Source of the DNA: Planctomycetota bacterium
Lineage (GTDB): Bacteria; Planctomycetota; UBA8742; UBA2392
NCBI GenBank assembly: GCA_020848275.1
Contig: JADLAK010000015.1
Location: forward strand, 62,001-126,000
DNA: 64,000 bases
Direction of reading: 5' to 3'
Shown: piece by piece, positions 56,418 to 64,000 of the stretch
Position numbering within the stretch: position 1 is the first letter of the stretch
Layout: every line of letters begins with the position of its first letter
The notes under the pieces: model-generated
The model's input: only the letters and a program-made list of their open reading frames with translations
Databases searched by the model: none
What the model was told of the DNA's origin: nothing
Made by a program: the position numbers and the translations under genes

Positions 56418-58880
56418 TTACTTGCCGCTGCCCTTCTTGTCGCTGCTCTTGCCGCCGCCGGGGCCCCAGGGGCTCGGGCCGTCTGTCGAGCGCGGTTTGT
56501 CGTCCTCGGGATCGCGCTTTTCGCCGGGCTTGGCCATCGGGGCGGGCACCGCAACGGCGGTCTTGTTGAGCTCCAGCGCCTGCTGGAACGCCTTCTCGCT
56601 CAGCCAGCCGATCTCGTCATCGCCGTAAATCACGATGCGCCCGCCAAACGTGTCCGGCGACGACTGGTAGGCGGCGATAAAGCCTGCCATGTAGCCCTTG
56701 AAGGTATCGGTCGCGCCTTCAGCCAGCGTGAACGAAACAAACCCGGCCTTTTCGTTTTCCTCGACCACCGCCACCGCATCGGCGTCCACCCAGGGCGGCA
56801 GCTTGCCGTCCTTGTCGCGACGGAGGTTGTTGATCGAGAAATACCTCAGCTTGGCCGTGCTGCCCTTCCAGTTCTTGTCAAAGGGCGACTGCAGGTGCGC
56901 CTTGCGGATCGTCTCCATCTTCAACGCGGCGTCAAACGACAGCGTCGAGCCCTCATCCTTGTTCAGGAAGCTGCGCAAGCCGCGGGCCAGTTCGCGCGCG
57001 TTGCTTTGCGCATAGCCCCAGGCCGCCGCACGTTCCGCGCCGGTGCCCTTGCCAAAGGACATCATGCCGTCCAGCGCGCTGCCCAGCGGCGGCAGGCCCA
57101 CAACTTTCACGCCGATGGCAATGCTGTCCTTGGTTTCGTTGAGGCGCAGCGTCATCGTGGTTTTGCCGAAATACTCAAACCACTCGTTGCCCATCAGCGG
57201 CTTGGCGTCGCGCAAGCAGCCTTCAGCCGCCGCCGTCGCGACGGTTTTCATCATGCCCGCGATGTCGCCCACTCGGACCGTGAGGAACTTCGAGCAGCGG
57301 GTGATCGTCGGGTCGATTTCGCGCGCCTTGGTGCGGCCGTCGAGCATCGACTTCAGGTCCGTCAGGACGTCGGCGTCCTTGTCGTCGGACTTCGAGGGCG
57401 AAAACACCACCAGCAACGCATTATCGGTAAACGCGTAGCCGAAACTACGCAGGGTGCCGAGGTAAATCGTGGTCCCGCCGTGTTCGACCTGGTCCAGCTT
57501 GCCCATGCCGGCGCCGTCCTTCTCCTTGGCTTTGTCAATCAGCGCCTGGGCGGCTTTGGTGTCCTTCAGGCCCACTATTACGCCCATGCGCCCGGCGCGC
57601 AGCACTTCGTCGGGGCGGCTGAGCTTGCGCTCGGCCACGCGTTTGGGATCGCTGACGCTGAACACGATCAACTCCGTACCCAGCAGGCCAACAACTTCCT
57701 TGACGCTGCTGCCCATGGCGCCCAGGTCCTTGTCGAACTTGGCCATCATCTCGTCCAAAGTCGGCTTGCCTGGCTTGGGCTCTTCGGGCTTGGGATCGTC
57801 CGGCTTCTTATCGTCCTTATCGTCGGGCGGCGGCACGGCGGTCTTCTTGGCAAGCCTGGCGGCAGTTTCAGCGTCGCGCGCAAACGCCAACAGGTTGTCA
57901 AAGGTCGTCGGCGCATCGCCAAGCTGCAGGCCGCCGATCATTGTGACGTTGGCCGGCAGCAGGCCCAAAAGTTTGAAATCTGCGGGCTCGATGGCGAGTT
58001 TCTCAAGCAGCTTGGTGCGGCGCTGGGTGTTGAGCTGAAGGTTAAGCTCGATGCCGCCGTTTTTCTCGTCGAAGTCGAAATCGATGGTGATGCTTTTGTA
58101 CTCGCGCAACTGCAGCCAACCGTCGAGCGCCGAATAGGCCCCGGGCAGGTCGCGCTTTGCCTGGTCTTTACTGGGCAACATGCGCTCTACGGCTGCCTGG
58201 AGTTCGCGGCCAACAATAAACAGCGAAAGGTCGTGGGGCTTGCGTTCGTCGCGCCATGCCGCGAATTCGGGGCGTGAAGAGAGGCTCTCGCTGAAATCTT
58301 TGGCCGCAAGCCGCGTCAGCGTGTCGGTGATGGTGGTTTCGAAATTCGAGACCACGATGCCGTCGGAAACCGCGACAACGTAGCTCTGGTCAAGGCCCGC
58401 CGTCTTCGACTTTTCGCCGCCGGGCATCTGGTAAACCTTCACCTTGAAACCGGCAATGGTCTTTTCTTCCTTCAGCATCTTCTGGAAGAGCGGCGCGCTG
58501 AAATCGAAGGTCTGGCCCTCCCTGGCGCGCATGTGCAGCACGAACTTCGCGCCGCCCATGGTCACGTCGAGGAAGCCCATCTCAAAGCCGGCCATCTTGT
58601 CGTACATACCAAACAGCAGGTCCTGCTGTTCCTTGGCGGCTTTTTCGGCCTCGGGGTTGCTTGGCCCCATCGCGGACTTGGCGTTCATCATCGACTTCAA
58701 GCGGTATTCACCCTTTTCGTCCTTGCCGAACAGCCGATAGAACACGTCAGGCTTGTCGGACGCGAAGTAGGCGATGATGCCGTTGCGCGGCATCAGGTCG
58801 CCCGCCTTGATTTCCTGCGCCACAAGCGAGCTTGCGGCCAGCGCCGCAAACATCGAGATCAGCAACACGGTTCGTCCCAT
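56418..58880 (-). CDS. Large exported protein, unknown family (paralogue A)
   Basis: The 820-residue protein starts MGRTVLLISMFAALAASSLVAQ (signal peptide) behind a GAGAGGG ribosome binding site. The following domain, IIAYFASDKPDVFYRLF, resembles the start of its upstream neighbour, which has VIYIEVASPEVLENL. A Pro/Lys/Asp-rich linker lies near 350-385. It has no cysteine-based motif or recognised enzyme motif. DUF3352-like proteins have a comparable start, but the match is weak. It lies 21 bp after its neighbour on the same strand and is probably co-transcribed. Confidence 0.68.
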   Translation of the reverse strand: MGRTVLLISMFAALAASSLVAQEIKAGDLMPRNGIIAYFASDKPDVFYRLFGKDEKGEYRLKSMMNAKSAMGPSNPEAEKAAKEQQDLLFGMYDKMAGFEMGFLDVTMGGAKFVLHMRAREGQTFDFSAPLFQKMLKEEKTIAGFKVKVYQMPGGEKSKTAGLDQSYVVAVSDGIVVSNFETTITDTLTRLAAKDFSESLSSRPEFAAWRDERKPHDLSLFIVGRELQAAVERMLPSKDQAKRDLPGAYSALDGWLQLREYKSITIDFDFDEKNGGIELNLQLNTQRRTKLLEKLAIEPADFKLLGLLPANVTMIGGLQLGDAPTTFDNLLAFARDAETAARLAKKTAVPPPDDKDDKKPDDPKPEEPKPGKPTLDEMMAKFDKDLGAMGSSVKEVVGLLGTELIVFSVSDPKRVAERKLSRPDEVLRAGRMGVIVGLKDTKAAQALIDKAKEKDGAGMGKLDQVEHGGTTIYLGTLRSFGYAFTDNALLVVFSPSKSDDKDADVLTDLKSMLDGRTKAREIDPTITRCSKFLTVRVGDIAGMMKTVATAAAEGCLRDAKPLMGNEWFEYFGKTTMTLRLNETKDSIAIGVKVVGLPPLGSALDGMMSFGKGTGAERAAAWGYAQSNARELARGLRSFLNKDEGSTLSFDAALKMETIRKAHLQSPFDKNWKGSTAKLRYFSINNLRRDKDGKLPPWVDADAVAVVEENEKAGFVSFTLAEGATDTFKGYMAGFIAAYQSSPDTFGGRIVIYGDDEIGWLSEKAFQQALELNKTAVAVPAPMAKPGEKRDPEDDKPRSTDGPSPWGPGGGKSSDKKGSGK

Positions 58881-58901
58881 AGTCCCTCTCCTTTGGCCCA
58901 A

Positions 58902-61148
58902 CTATTTGAATTTACGTTCCGGCGCTTCAGGCGGAACTTCGCCCTTGGGGTCAGTCAGCGCGGCGTGGACCTTGCGGCCCTTGACGGCTTCGCCCATTTT
59001 CGCGCGCTCCTGCGCATCCGCCAGTTCTTCGGGCGAAAAAGACACGACATCGCCCGTCCATAATACGGCCATGTGGCGTCCCCGAAGCCCCGGTTTCTCC
59101 TGGTAGGCGAGCAAAATCGGCTGGCGGACGTCCACTTCCGCGGCCTGCGCGGCGAGCTTGAACTGGCGCTTGCCGCCGTCGTCATCGCCGTAGGGGTCGA
59201 GGACGGTCTCGGCCTTTTGAACATAGCCCGCGGCCGTCAGGTCGTCGGCCTTTTCCGGGGCTTTGCCCTTAAGTGCAAGGTGCGCCAGCGCCGCGCGCTG
59301 CACGTCGGCAAAGCGGTCGCGGATGGTCTTGTTGCGCTCGACGTCCTTGAACAACTCGGCGAGGCTCTTGAACTGCGCGCGCCTGGGCCACTTCGCCGCG
59401 GAGTAACGAATCACGATTTCCTTGTCGCGGCCGATGGCGCCAATCACCACCGTGGTGTCGGCCATGAATTCGGCGATGTGCACACCCGGATTGTCATCGG
59501 CTTCGGTGCAATCCTCCACGACCGCCTTTTTCTTCTGCGGGCCGCCAAAGGAGAACCGGAGGTTGCCCATCATGCTCACGATTGCGCCGTAATTGAGCAC
59601 CATCGTGCCGGCGGCTTTTTCCCAGATGGCGCCGCGCGCGTCGGCAAAGGCCGGTGAGTCCGCGAGCGTCTTTTTGTTTTTTCGCGCGCCAATCACGGCC
59701 CGGATCGCGTCGCGGTCGCCGTTGAGGTAAATATCCTCGTAAAAGGCAAAGGCGACGCGCCTTGAGTTCTGTTCGCGGAAATGGATCTCGACGCCCTCAA
59801 AGAACTCGATCTCGCGGTCGGTCTGGCGCGCATCTTTGCCCATGCCGGCGTTTTTCAGCGAGTCGTAGAACATCTCCTCGGTCTTGGCGCGATCCTTCAT
59901 GCGCATCAGCATCGCCGTCGCCTGGGTGCTGCGCCCGTCGACGGTGGCGGGGACAACAATGACCGCCGCTCCGCCGCTGAACTGGTTCAGCAGGTCCTCG
60001 GCCTTCATGCCCGATCCCTGCATGTCGCTGTCCATGTCCTGGATGTGCTTGATGACTTCTTCGCGCCCGGCTTCCTTGGCGCGTTCCAGCACAAAATTAC
60101 GGGCGCGGACAAACAGGTCGCCGGGTTTCTCGATGTTATTGGTGAAGGCGAAAATGGCGTTGGTCGGCACGTATTCGGCCATGGCCTGCGCGCCCGGCGC
60201 GGTGCGGCTTGCTTCGTACCAGCCCGGCGCAAAGTGAAACTGCAGCTTGGCGTCCATGCGCACGCGCTGCTTTTCGTCGTCGACCCACCAGCCCGCGGCG
60301 AAACTCTTTAGCTGCTTGTACTCGACGAGGTTGATGAAAAACTGCGCGGTTTCCATTTTGCCGACCGGGCCCGTGCCCTTGTCGCCGGTGATCCGCTCGA
60401 TGGCTTGAATAAGCGAGTTGGTGTTGACGAACAGCAGGCCCTGGGGTTTCTCGAACTCGGCCAGCGCTTCCTTGTAGCGGGCGTTGCCAACCAGCGTGTC
60501 GGTCGTGTCGTCGGGAAAGGCCATGAAGTCCAGCGCGTCTTTCATCGCGTTGATACTGGACGTCACGACGATGTAGCGTTTCTGCTGGATTGACAGGTAC
60601 ACGTTGGCCATCTGCGCCAGCCACTTCTTGATGTGGCCGCCGCCCAGCATGCTGCCCACGCCGATGCCGGGTTTGGCTTCTTCGACTTTCACCGGCAGTT
60701 GCACGTTGTAAATCGGCTCTCCCTCGAACGTCTCGGCCAGCTCCACCCCGTTGCCCGGCGCCGCCGCGGCCTTCAGCGCGCGCGCCAGTGCGGCCGGGTT
60801 CTTGTGGTCGATGATGACCTGCAGGCGCGGGCCGGAAACAGCGATGTCGAGCAGGCCGATTGCGCCGCGGCGCACGCCGCCGACAAGGCCCCCAAGTTCC
60901 TCGGCCGTGAACTGCATGCCGAGTTCCTTGGATAACATTTCCGCCAGGTTCGGCGCCTTGAAGCCGGGAATCAGGCCCTCGAGGAATTGCGGCTGCGACA
61001 GATTCTCGAGAACTTCGGGCGAGGCGACTTCAATGTAAATCACGGTGCTGGAGGGAAAGCTGACGGCGAGTTTTAAATCGTCCGCGGCGCGCAGGGCGCC
61101 GGCGAGGCATGTGCAGGCAACGGCAAGCAGCACGATCCGTCGGCTCAT
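58902..61148 (-). CDS. Large exported protein, unknown family (paralogue B)
   Basis: The 748-residue protein has a signal peptide (MSRRIVLLAVACTCLAGALRA). Its layout follows that of the next gene: a start like LKLAVSFPSSTVIYIEVASP, then LNQFSGGAAVIVVPATVDGR and FEGVEIHFREQNSRRVAFAFYEDIYLNG. The C-terminal part includes ERKNTIRDRFADVQRAALAH-like helices and a segment ADVDVRQPILLAYQEKPG. It is probably periplasmic. Function unknown. The two genes look like an old duplication. Confidence 0.68.
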   Translation of the reverse strand: MSRRIVLLAVACTCLAGALRAADDLKLAVSFPSSTVIYIEVASPEVLENLSQPQFLEGLIPGFKAPNLAEMLSKELGMQFTAEELGGLVGGVRRGAIGLLDIAVSGPRLQVIIDHKNPAALARALKAAAAPGNGVELAETFEGEPIYNVQLPVKVEEAKPGIGVGSMLGGGHIKKWLAQMANVYLSIQQKRYIVVTSSINAMKDALDFMAFPDDTTDTLVGNARYKEALAEFEKPQGLLFVNTNSLIQAIERITGDKGTGPVGKMETAQFFINLVEYKQLKSFAAGWWVDDEKQRVRMDAKLQFHFAPGWYEASRTAPGAQAMAEYVPTNAIFAFTNNIEKPGDLFVRARNFVLERAKEAGREEVIKHIQDMDSDMQGSGMKAEDLLNQFSGGAAVIVVPATVDGRSTQATAMLMRMKDRAKTEEMFYDSLKNAGMGKDARQTDREIEFFEGVEIHFREQNSRRVAFAFYEDIYLNGDRDAIRAVIGARKNKKTLADSPAFADARGAIWEKAAGTMVLNYGAIVSMMGNLRFSFGGPQKKKAVVEDCTEADDNPGVHIAEFMADTTVVIGAIGRDKEIVIRYSAAKWPRRAQFKSLAELFKDVERNKTIRDRFADVQRAALAHLALKGKAPEKADDLTAAGYVQKAETVLDPYGDDDGGKRQFKLAAQAAEVDVRQPILLAYQEKPGLRGRHMAVLWTGDVVSFSPEELADAQERAKMGEAVKGRKVHAALTDPKGEVPPEAPERKFK

Positions 61149-61218
61149 CGAGGTCTCCGACCTGTGAGAAGGGCTACCAGTGTAGGTTACGCGGGACAGG
61201 CTGTCAGCCTGCCATCAA

Positions 61219-62193
61219 TTAAGGCGCTTTTGATATCGCCGCCTCGACCTGGTCGGCCAGCGCCGCGATGAACGCCGGGTGGTCATTGACCGCCTCAGCG
61301 GCGGCGAACTTGACGCCCAGCTTCTTGGCCACTTGCGCGCCTTCGATACCCATGTCGTAGAGCACCTCGACGTTGTCGCACAGAAAGCCAATAGCGCAGG
61401 CGACGATCTTTTTCGCCCCGGCTTTCACGAGGTCGCCGATTGCGTTTTCCAGCGACGGCGAGGTCCACTCGATGCGCGAATCCGTGGGCCGGCTCTGGAA
61501 GCCGATGCGCGTGAGTTTGCTGCCCAGCTTTTCAGCCAGCAGATCCGCGGTTTTTCGCACTTGTTCGAGGTAGGGCGAGGTCTTGGCGACAGCCATGGGG
61601 ATGGTATGTACGCTGAACAACACGCCGGTGTCCCCGGCGGCGAAGTCCGCCCCAATTTTTGCCGCCGCCTTGCAGGTGTTGTCGGCAAGCGCCTCGATGA
61701 ACCCCGGTTTGTCGAAAAACGGGTCGGCGACGCCCTTCCACTCGGGCTTTTTGACTCCCGACGGCAGCGCCTCAAGCCCCTCGGCGATGCGCCGCAAGTA
61801 CGCGTCCCAACTCAAGGACGATTGATGGGGAGCCAGCACCAGGCTAACGAACGATTTGCTGCCGGCGCGCGCCATTTCTTCCACGCGTGGGATGATGTAG
61901 GGGTTCCAGTGGTAGTAGCCGAGCCGAACGTCGAGCTTTGTGCCTCGGCGCGCGAGTTCGCTCTTCAGCGCAGCGGCCTGCTTTTCCGTGATCTCGTTGA
62001 ACTTGCTGTAGCCGCCAAGTTCTTTGTAGTGCCCCGCGACCTCGTCTACGCGGGCCTTGCGCGCCTCGTTGAAACCAAAAACGCCCGAAACAAAACAATA
62101 GGCTTCCCCCGGGCAGGGGTCGAAACGTTTGCAGCAACCGGGGGTTGGGCCGCCAAAGGCGGCAATAAAGAGCGTGTCGATTTTGGATTTCAT
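61219..62193 (-). CDS. hemH: Ferrochelatase
   Basis: The 324-residue enzyme inserts iron into porphyrin. It starts IDTLFIAAFGGP, then shows VRLGYYHWNPYI, LVLAPHQSSLSWDAYLRRI, a VLFSVHTIPMAVAKTSPYLEQV segment with the catalytic His, and VACAIGFLCDNVEVLYDMGIEG with the acidic metal-guiding residue. The N-terminal region holds several Cys (GCCKRFDPCPGEAYC), which may bind an iron-sulfur cluster, as known for some ferrochelatases. Start ATG 62193; the longer frame to 62328 runs into the rseP promoter area. Confidence 0.88.
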   Translation of the reverse strand: MKSKIDTLFIAAFGGPTPGCCKRFDPCPGEAYCFVSGVFGFNEARKARVDEVAGHYKELGGYSKFNEITEKQAAALKSELARRGTKLDVRLGYYHWNPYIIPRVEEMARAGSKSFVSLVLAPHQSSLSWDAYLRRIAEGLEALPSGVKKPEWKGVADPFFDKPGFIEALADNTCKAAAKIGADFAAGDTGVLFSVHTIPMAVAKTSPYLEQVRKTADLLAEKLGSKLTRIGFQSRPTDSRIEWTSPSLENAIGDLVKAGAKKIVACAIGFLCDNVEVLYDMGIEGAQVAKKLGVKFAAAEAVNDHPAFIAALADQVEAAISKAP

Positions 62194-62314
62194 GGATTCC
62201 GCTGCCTTGCCCGCACGTTTGATAATGCGTGGAACGCGGCCACGGTCAAGCGGCTTATAAAGGAGTTGGCAGGCCCGGTTAGTGGAAATCCCCCGGCGCG
62301 CCGATAACATCGCC

Positions 62315-64000
62315 ATGATGACTCTCATCTATATTCTGCAGGTCCTGGTCGGCTTTGGCTTCATCATCTTCATCCATGAGATGGGCCACTTCCTCGCCGC
62401 CAAGAAGGTCGGCATTCGCGTGCACGCCTTCAGCGTTGGCTTCCCGGCATGGCTGCCGTTCGTCAAGATTCCTGAACGCTGGATGAACATCGTCAAGGTC
62501 AAATGGGGCGAGACCGAATATCGCCTTGGCTGGGTTCCCTTCGGCGGCTACGTGCAGATGCAGGGACAGGCCGACAGCCCCGGGCAGATGGACGCCGCAA
62601 CAAAGGACGACAAGGGCGACTACCGCAACAAGGGATATTGGCAGAAGACGCTGGTGTTGTGGGGCGGCGTGACCATGAACGCCATTACCGCAATCGTGTT
62701 TTTCATCCTCGCCTTCCAGATCGGGGTAACGTTCATAGAGCCCACCGTGGGCGCCGTCAGCCCGCAAAGCAAAGCCTGGATGGAAAATGAAGTGCAGGTG
62801 GGCGACCACATCACCAAGGTCAATGGCCGCAACGTTGATGACTTCGAAGACGTCGTCTACGCCGGCATTTTCGACGGCGGCGACAAAATCAACATCGAGG
62901 TTGAGCGCAAGGTAGACGGCAAGACCGTCAGCAAGTCCATCGACATCCCGCTCGACAAAAACGACACGTTCGGGTTGATGTTGCCCGGCATCGGCGCCAA
63001 GCGGCGTGTGGTGATCGAAAAAGACGAGGCAGACCGCTTCCCCGCCAGCCTCGGCGATAACCGGCCACAGGAAGGCGACGAGATCGTTGCTATCAACGGT
63101 CGCCCCGTGCTGAACGAGGAATACGCCGTAGGCAACCTCGCGGTTTCGCGCGGCGAGGTAGAGCTGACGCTGCGCCGCGGCACCGAGAAAGAGTGGAAGG
63201 TCAACTACACTCCGGCACGCCATTTCACATCCGGCGCGGGCATCGGCGGATTCACGGCGGGCATGGGCGTGGTTCCGGCGCCCTACGTCAGCAACGTGCG
63301 CAGAAACGGTGCGGGCGACAAGGCGGGTCTGCGCAAGGGCGACCGTATCGTCGGTTATCGCGCCGACGGCGGCGAGGCCCGCGAAATCGGCGGCTTTGCC
63401 GAGCTCACGATGGCCGTCGATGAATCCAAGGGCCGCAACCTGACGCTGATTGTCGAGCGCGACGGCGGCAGGATCGAACTGCCCTCTGCCCCCACCGAAA
63501 AACCCAGCACACCGGGCCGCTACGAATTGGCCATCTCGATTTCCAACGCCAAACCGCCTGCCGAGGCCGACAAGCCCGCGGAAATGGTCCCGCCCAAGGA
63601 AGTGAAAATCTACGCCGTGCGCCCGGGCAGCGTTGCCGAAAAAGCCGGCGTCAAGGTCGGCGACATCGTCACGGGCGCCAAGGTCGGCGGCGAGCCGATC
63701 TTGAACAAGGAAAATAAGGACGGCGGCTTCGATCTCGGCTCATTTGGCCTCACGTTCATCTCCGCCTACGACGACGCCACGCGCAAGACCAAGGAAGTCA
63801 CGCTGACACTCAAGCGCGGCGAGGAAACCCAGACCGTCAGCTTCACTCCGGATGTCGACGGCCCCGAAAGCGTGGCGTTCATGAAGTTGTCAGTGGCCGA
63901 GCAGCGCAGCGCCCCGGTGCGTTATGGCATCGGCGAGGCGATCACACAGGGCTTCCACCACAGCAAGAAAGTCGCCTACAAGATCATCATGACGCTGGGC
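62315..64000 (+). CDS. rseP: RseP-type site-2 metalloprotease, cut by the window edge
   Basis: The frame runs from ATG 62315 (or 62318) to the end of the window, 562 codons so far. The zinc motif HEMGH lies in the first membrane helix (FIIFIHEMGHFLAAKKVGI). GWVPFGGYVQMQG follows. At least two and perhaps three PDZ-like repeats occur (VGAVSPQSKAWMENEVQVGD, VRRNGAGDKAGLRKGD, VRPGSVAEKAGVKVGD). The family usually has two PDZ domains and about 450 residues, so this one is longer. The C-terminal LDG metal motif is beyond the edge. It is divergent from hemH with a 121-bp gap. Confidence 0.92.
   Translation, partial: MMTLIYILQVLVGFGFIIFIHEMGHFLAAKKVGIRVHAFSVGFPAWLPFVKIPERWMNIVKVKWGETEYRLGWVPFGGYVQMQGQADSPGQMDAATKDDKGDYRNKGYWQKTLVLWGGVTMNAITAIVFFILAFQIGVTFIEPTVGAVSPQSKAWMENEVQVGDHITKVNGRNVDDFEDVVYAGIFDGGDKINIEVERKVDGKTVSKSIDIPLDKNDTFGLMLPGIGAKRRVVIEKDEADRFPASLGDNRPQEGDEIVAINGRPVLNEEYAVGNLAVSRGEVELTLRRGTEKEWKVNYTPARHFTSGAGIGGFTAGMGVVPAPYVSNVRRNGAGDKAGLRKGDRIVGYRADGGEAREIGGFAELTMAVDESKGRNLTLIVERDGGRIELPSAPTEKPSTPGRYELAISISNAKPPAEADKPAEMVPPKEVKIYAVRPGSVAEKAGVKVGDIVTGAKVGGEPILNKENKDGGFDLGSFGLTFISAYDDATRKTKEVTLTLKRGEETQTVSFTPDVDGPESVAFMKLSVAEQRSAPVRYGIGEAITQGFHHSKKVAYKIIMTLG

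Overview
The window is a GC-rich, gene-dense stretch of a bacterial chromosome with about 60 protein genes. I see no rRNA, tRNA, CRISPR array or insertion sequence. The cell looks didermic: there are several lipobox lipoproteins, a predicted outer-membrane beta-barrel, a GT9 heptosyltransferase-like enzyme, a TolB-like propeller lipoprotein and an RseP-type protease. Large exported proteins without a recognised family, an HU-like domain fused to signalling domains and many palindromic intergenic repeats suggest Planctomycetota or a related PVC lineage. That placement is an inference; no marker gene here proves it. Layout: 1-18.5 kb holds a GspE/PilB ATPase, a DUF445 membrane protein, a small nuclease-like gene enclosed in a split palindrome, histidine ammonia-lyase, a tightly overlapping minus-strand operon (pyrB, GT9, alpha/beta hydrolase, dihydroorotase-like protein), a HerA-like ATPase, a Cys/Met-metabolism PLP enzyme, a heme-c lipoprotein, an HU-HU-receiver-HATPase fusion protein and a stand-alone MshEN protein. 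18.7-31 kb holds a coiled-coil membrane protein, a beta-barrel, a YmdB-type phosphodiesterase, a frameshifted DUF433 gene, a radical SAM/SPASM enzyme, a double aspartyl-protease/PDZ protein, a large Fis-type HTH regulator, a cysteine-free ferredoxin-like protein and a lipoprotein amidase. 31.5-38 kb holds moeA, rph, panD, yggS and a BtuFDC-like importer. 38.4-53 kb carries pyruvate dehydrogenase genes in three separated places (E1 alpha, E1 beta, E2) plus lipA, interleaved with a Rieske protein, lipoproteins, sppA, a B12-binding mutase subunit, tsaC, a VapBC-like pair and a DUF433/DUF5615 pair. 53.8-64 kb holds a 2Fe-2S ferredoxin, an acyl-CoA dehydrogenase, two large paralogous exported proteins, ferrochelatase and the start of an RseP-like protease. 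Working together: PdhA, PdhB, PdhC and LipA would convert pyruvate to acetyl-CoA (the E3 subunit and LipB lie elsewhere). The importer and the MutB-like small subunit suggest a cobalamin economy. PilB, the stand-alone MshEN protein and the HU/receiver/HATPase protein point to c-di-GMP and phosphorelay-type control. Two features stand out. First, seven intergenic palindromes are built from arms of three 10-bp units whose core sequence changes between copies but always matches its partner arm; in one copy the loop is occupied by a nuclease-like gene. Second, one protein combines two HU-like domains, a receiver domain and an RsbW-like HATPase domain.
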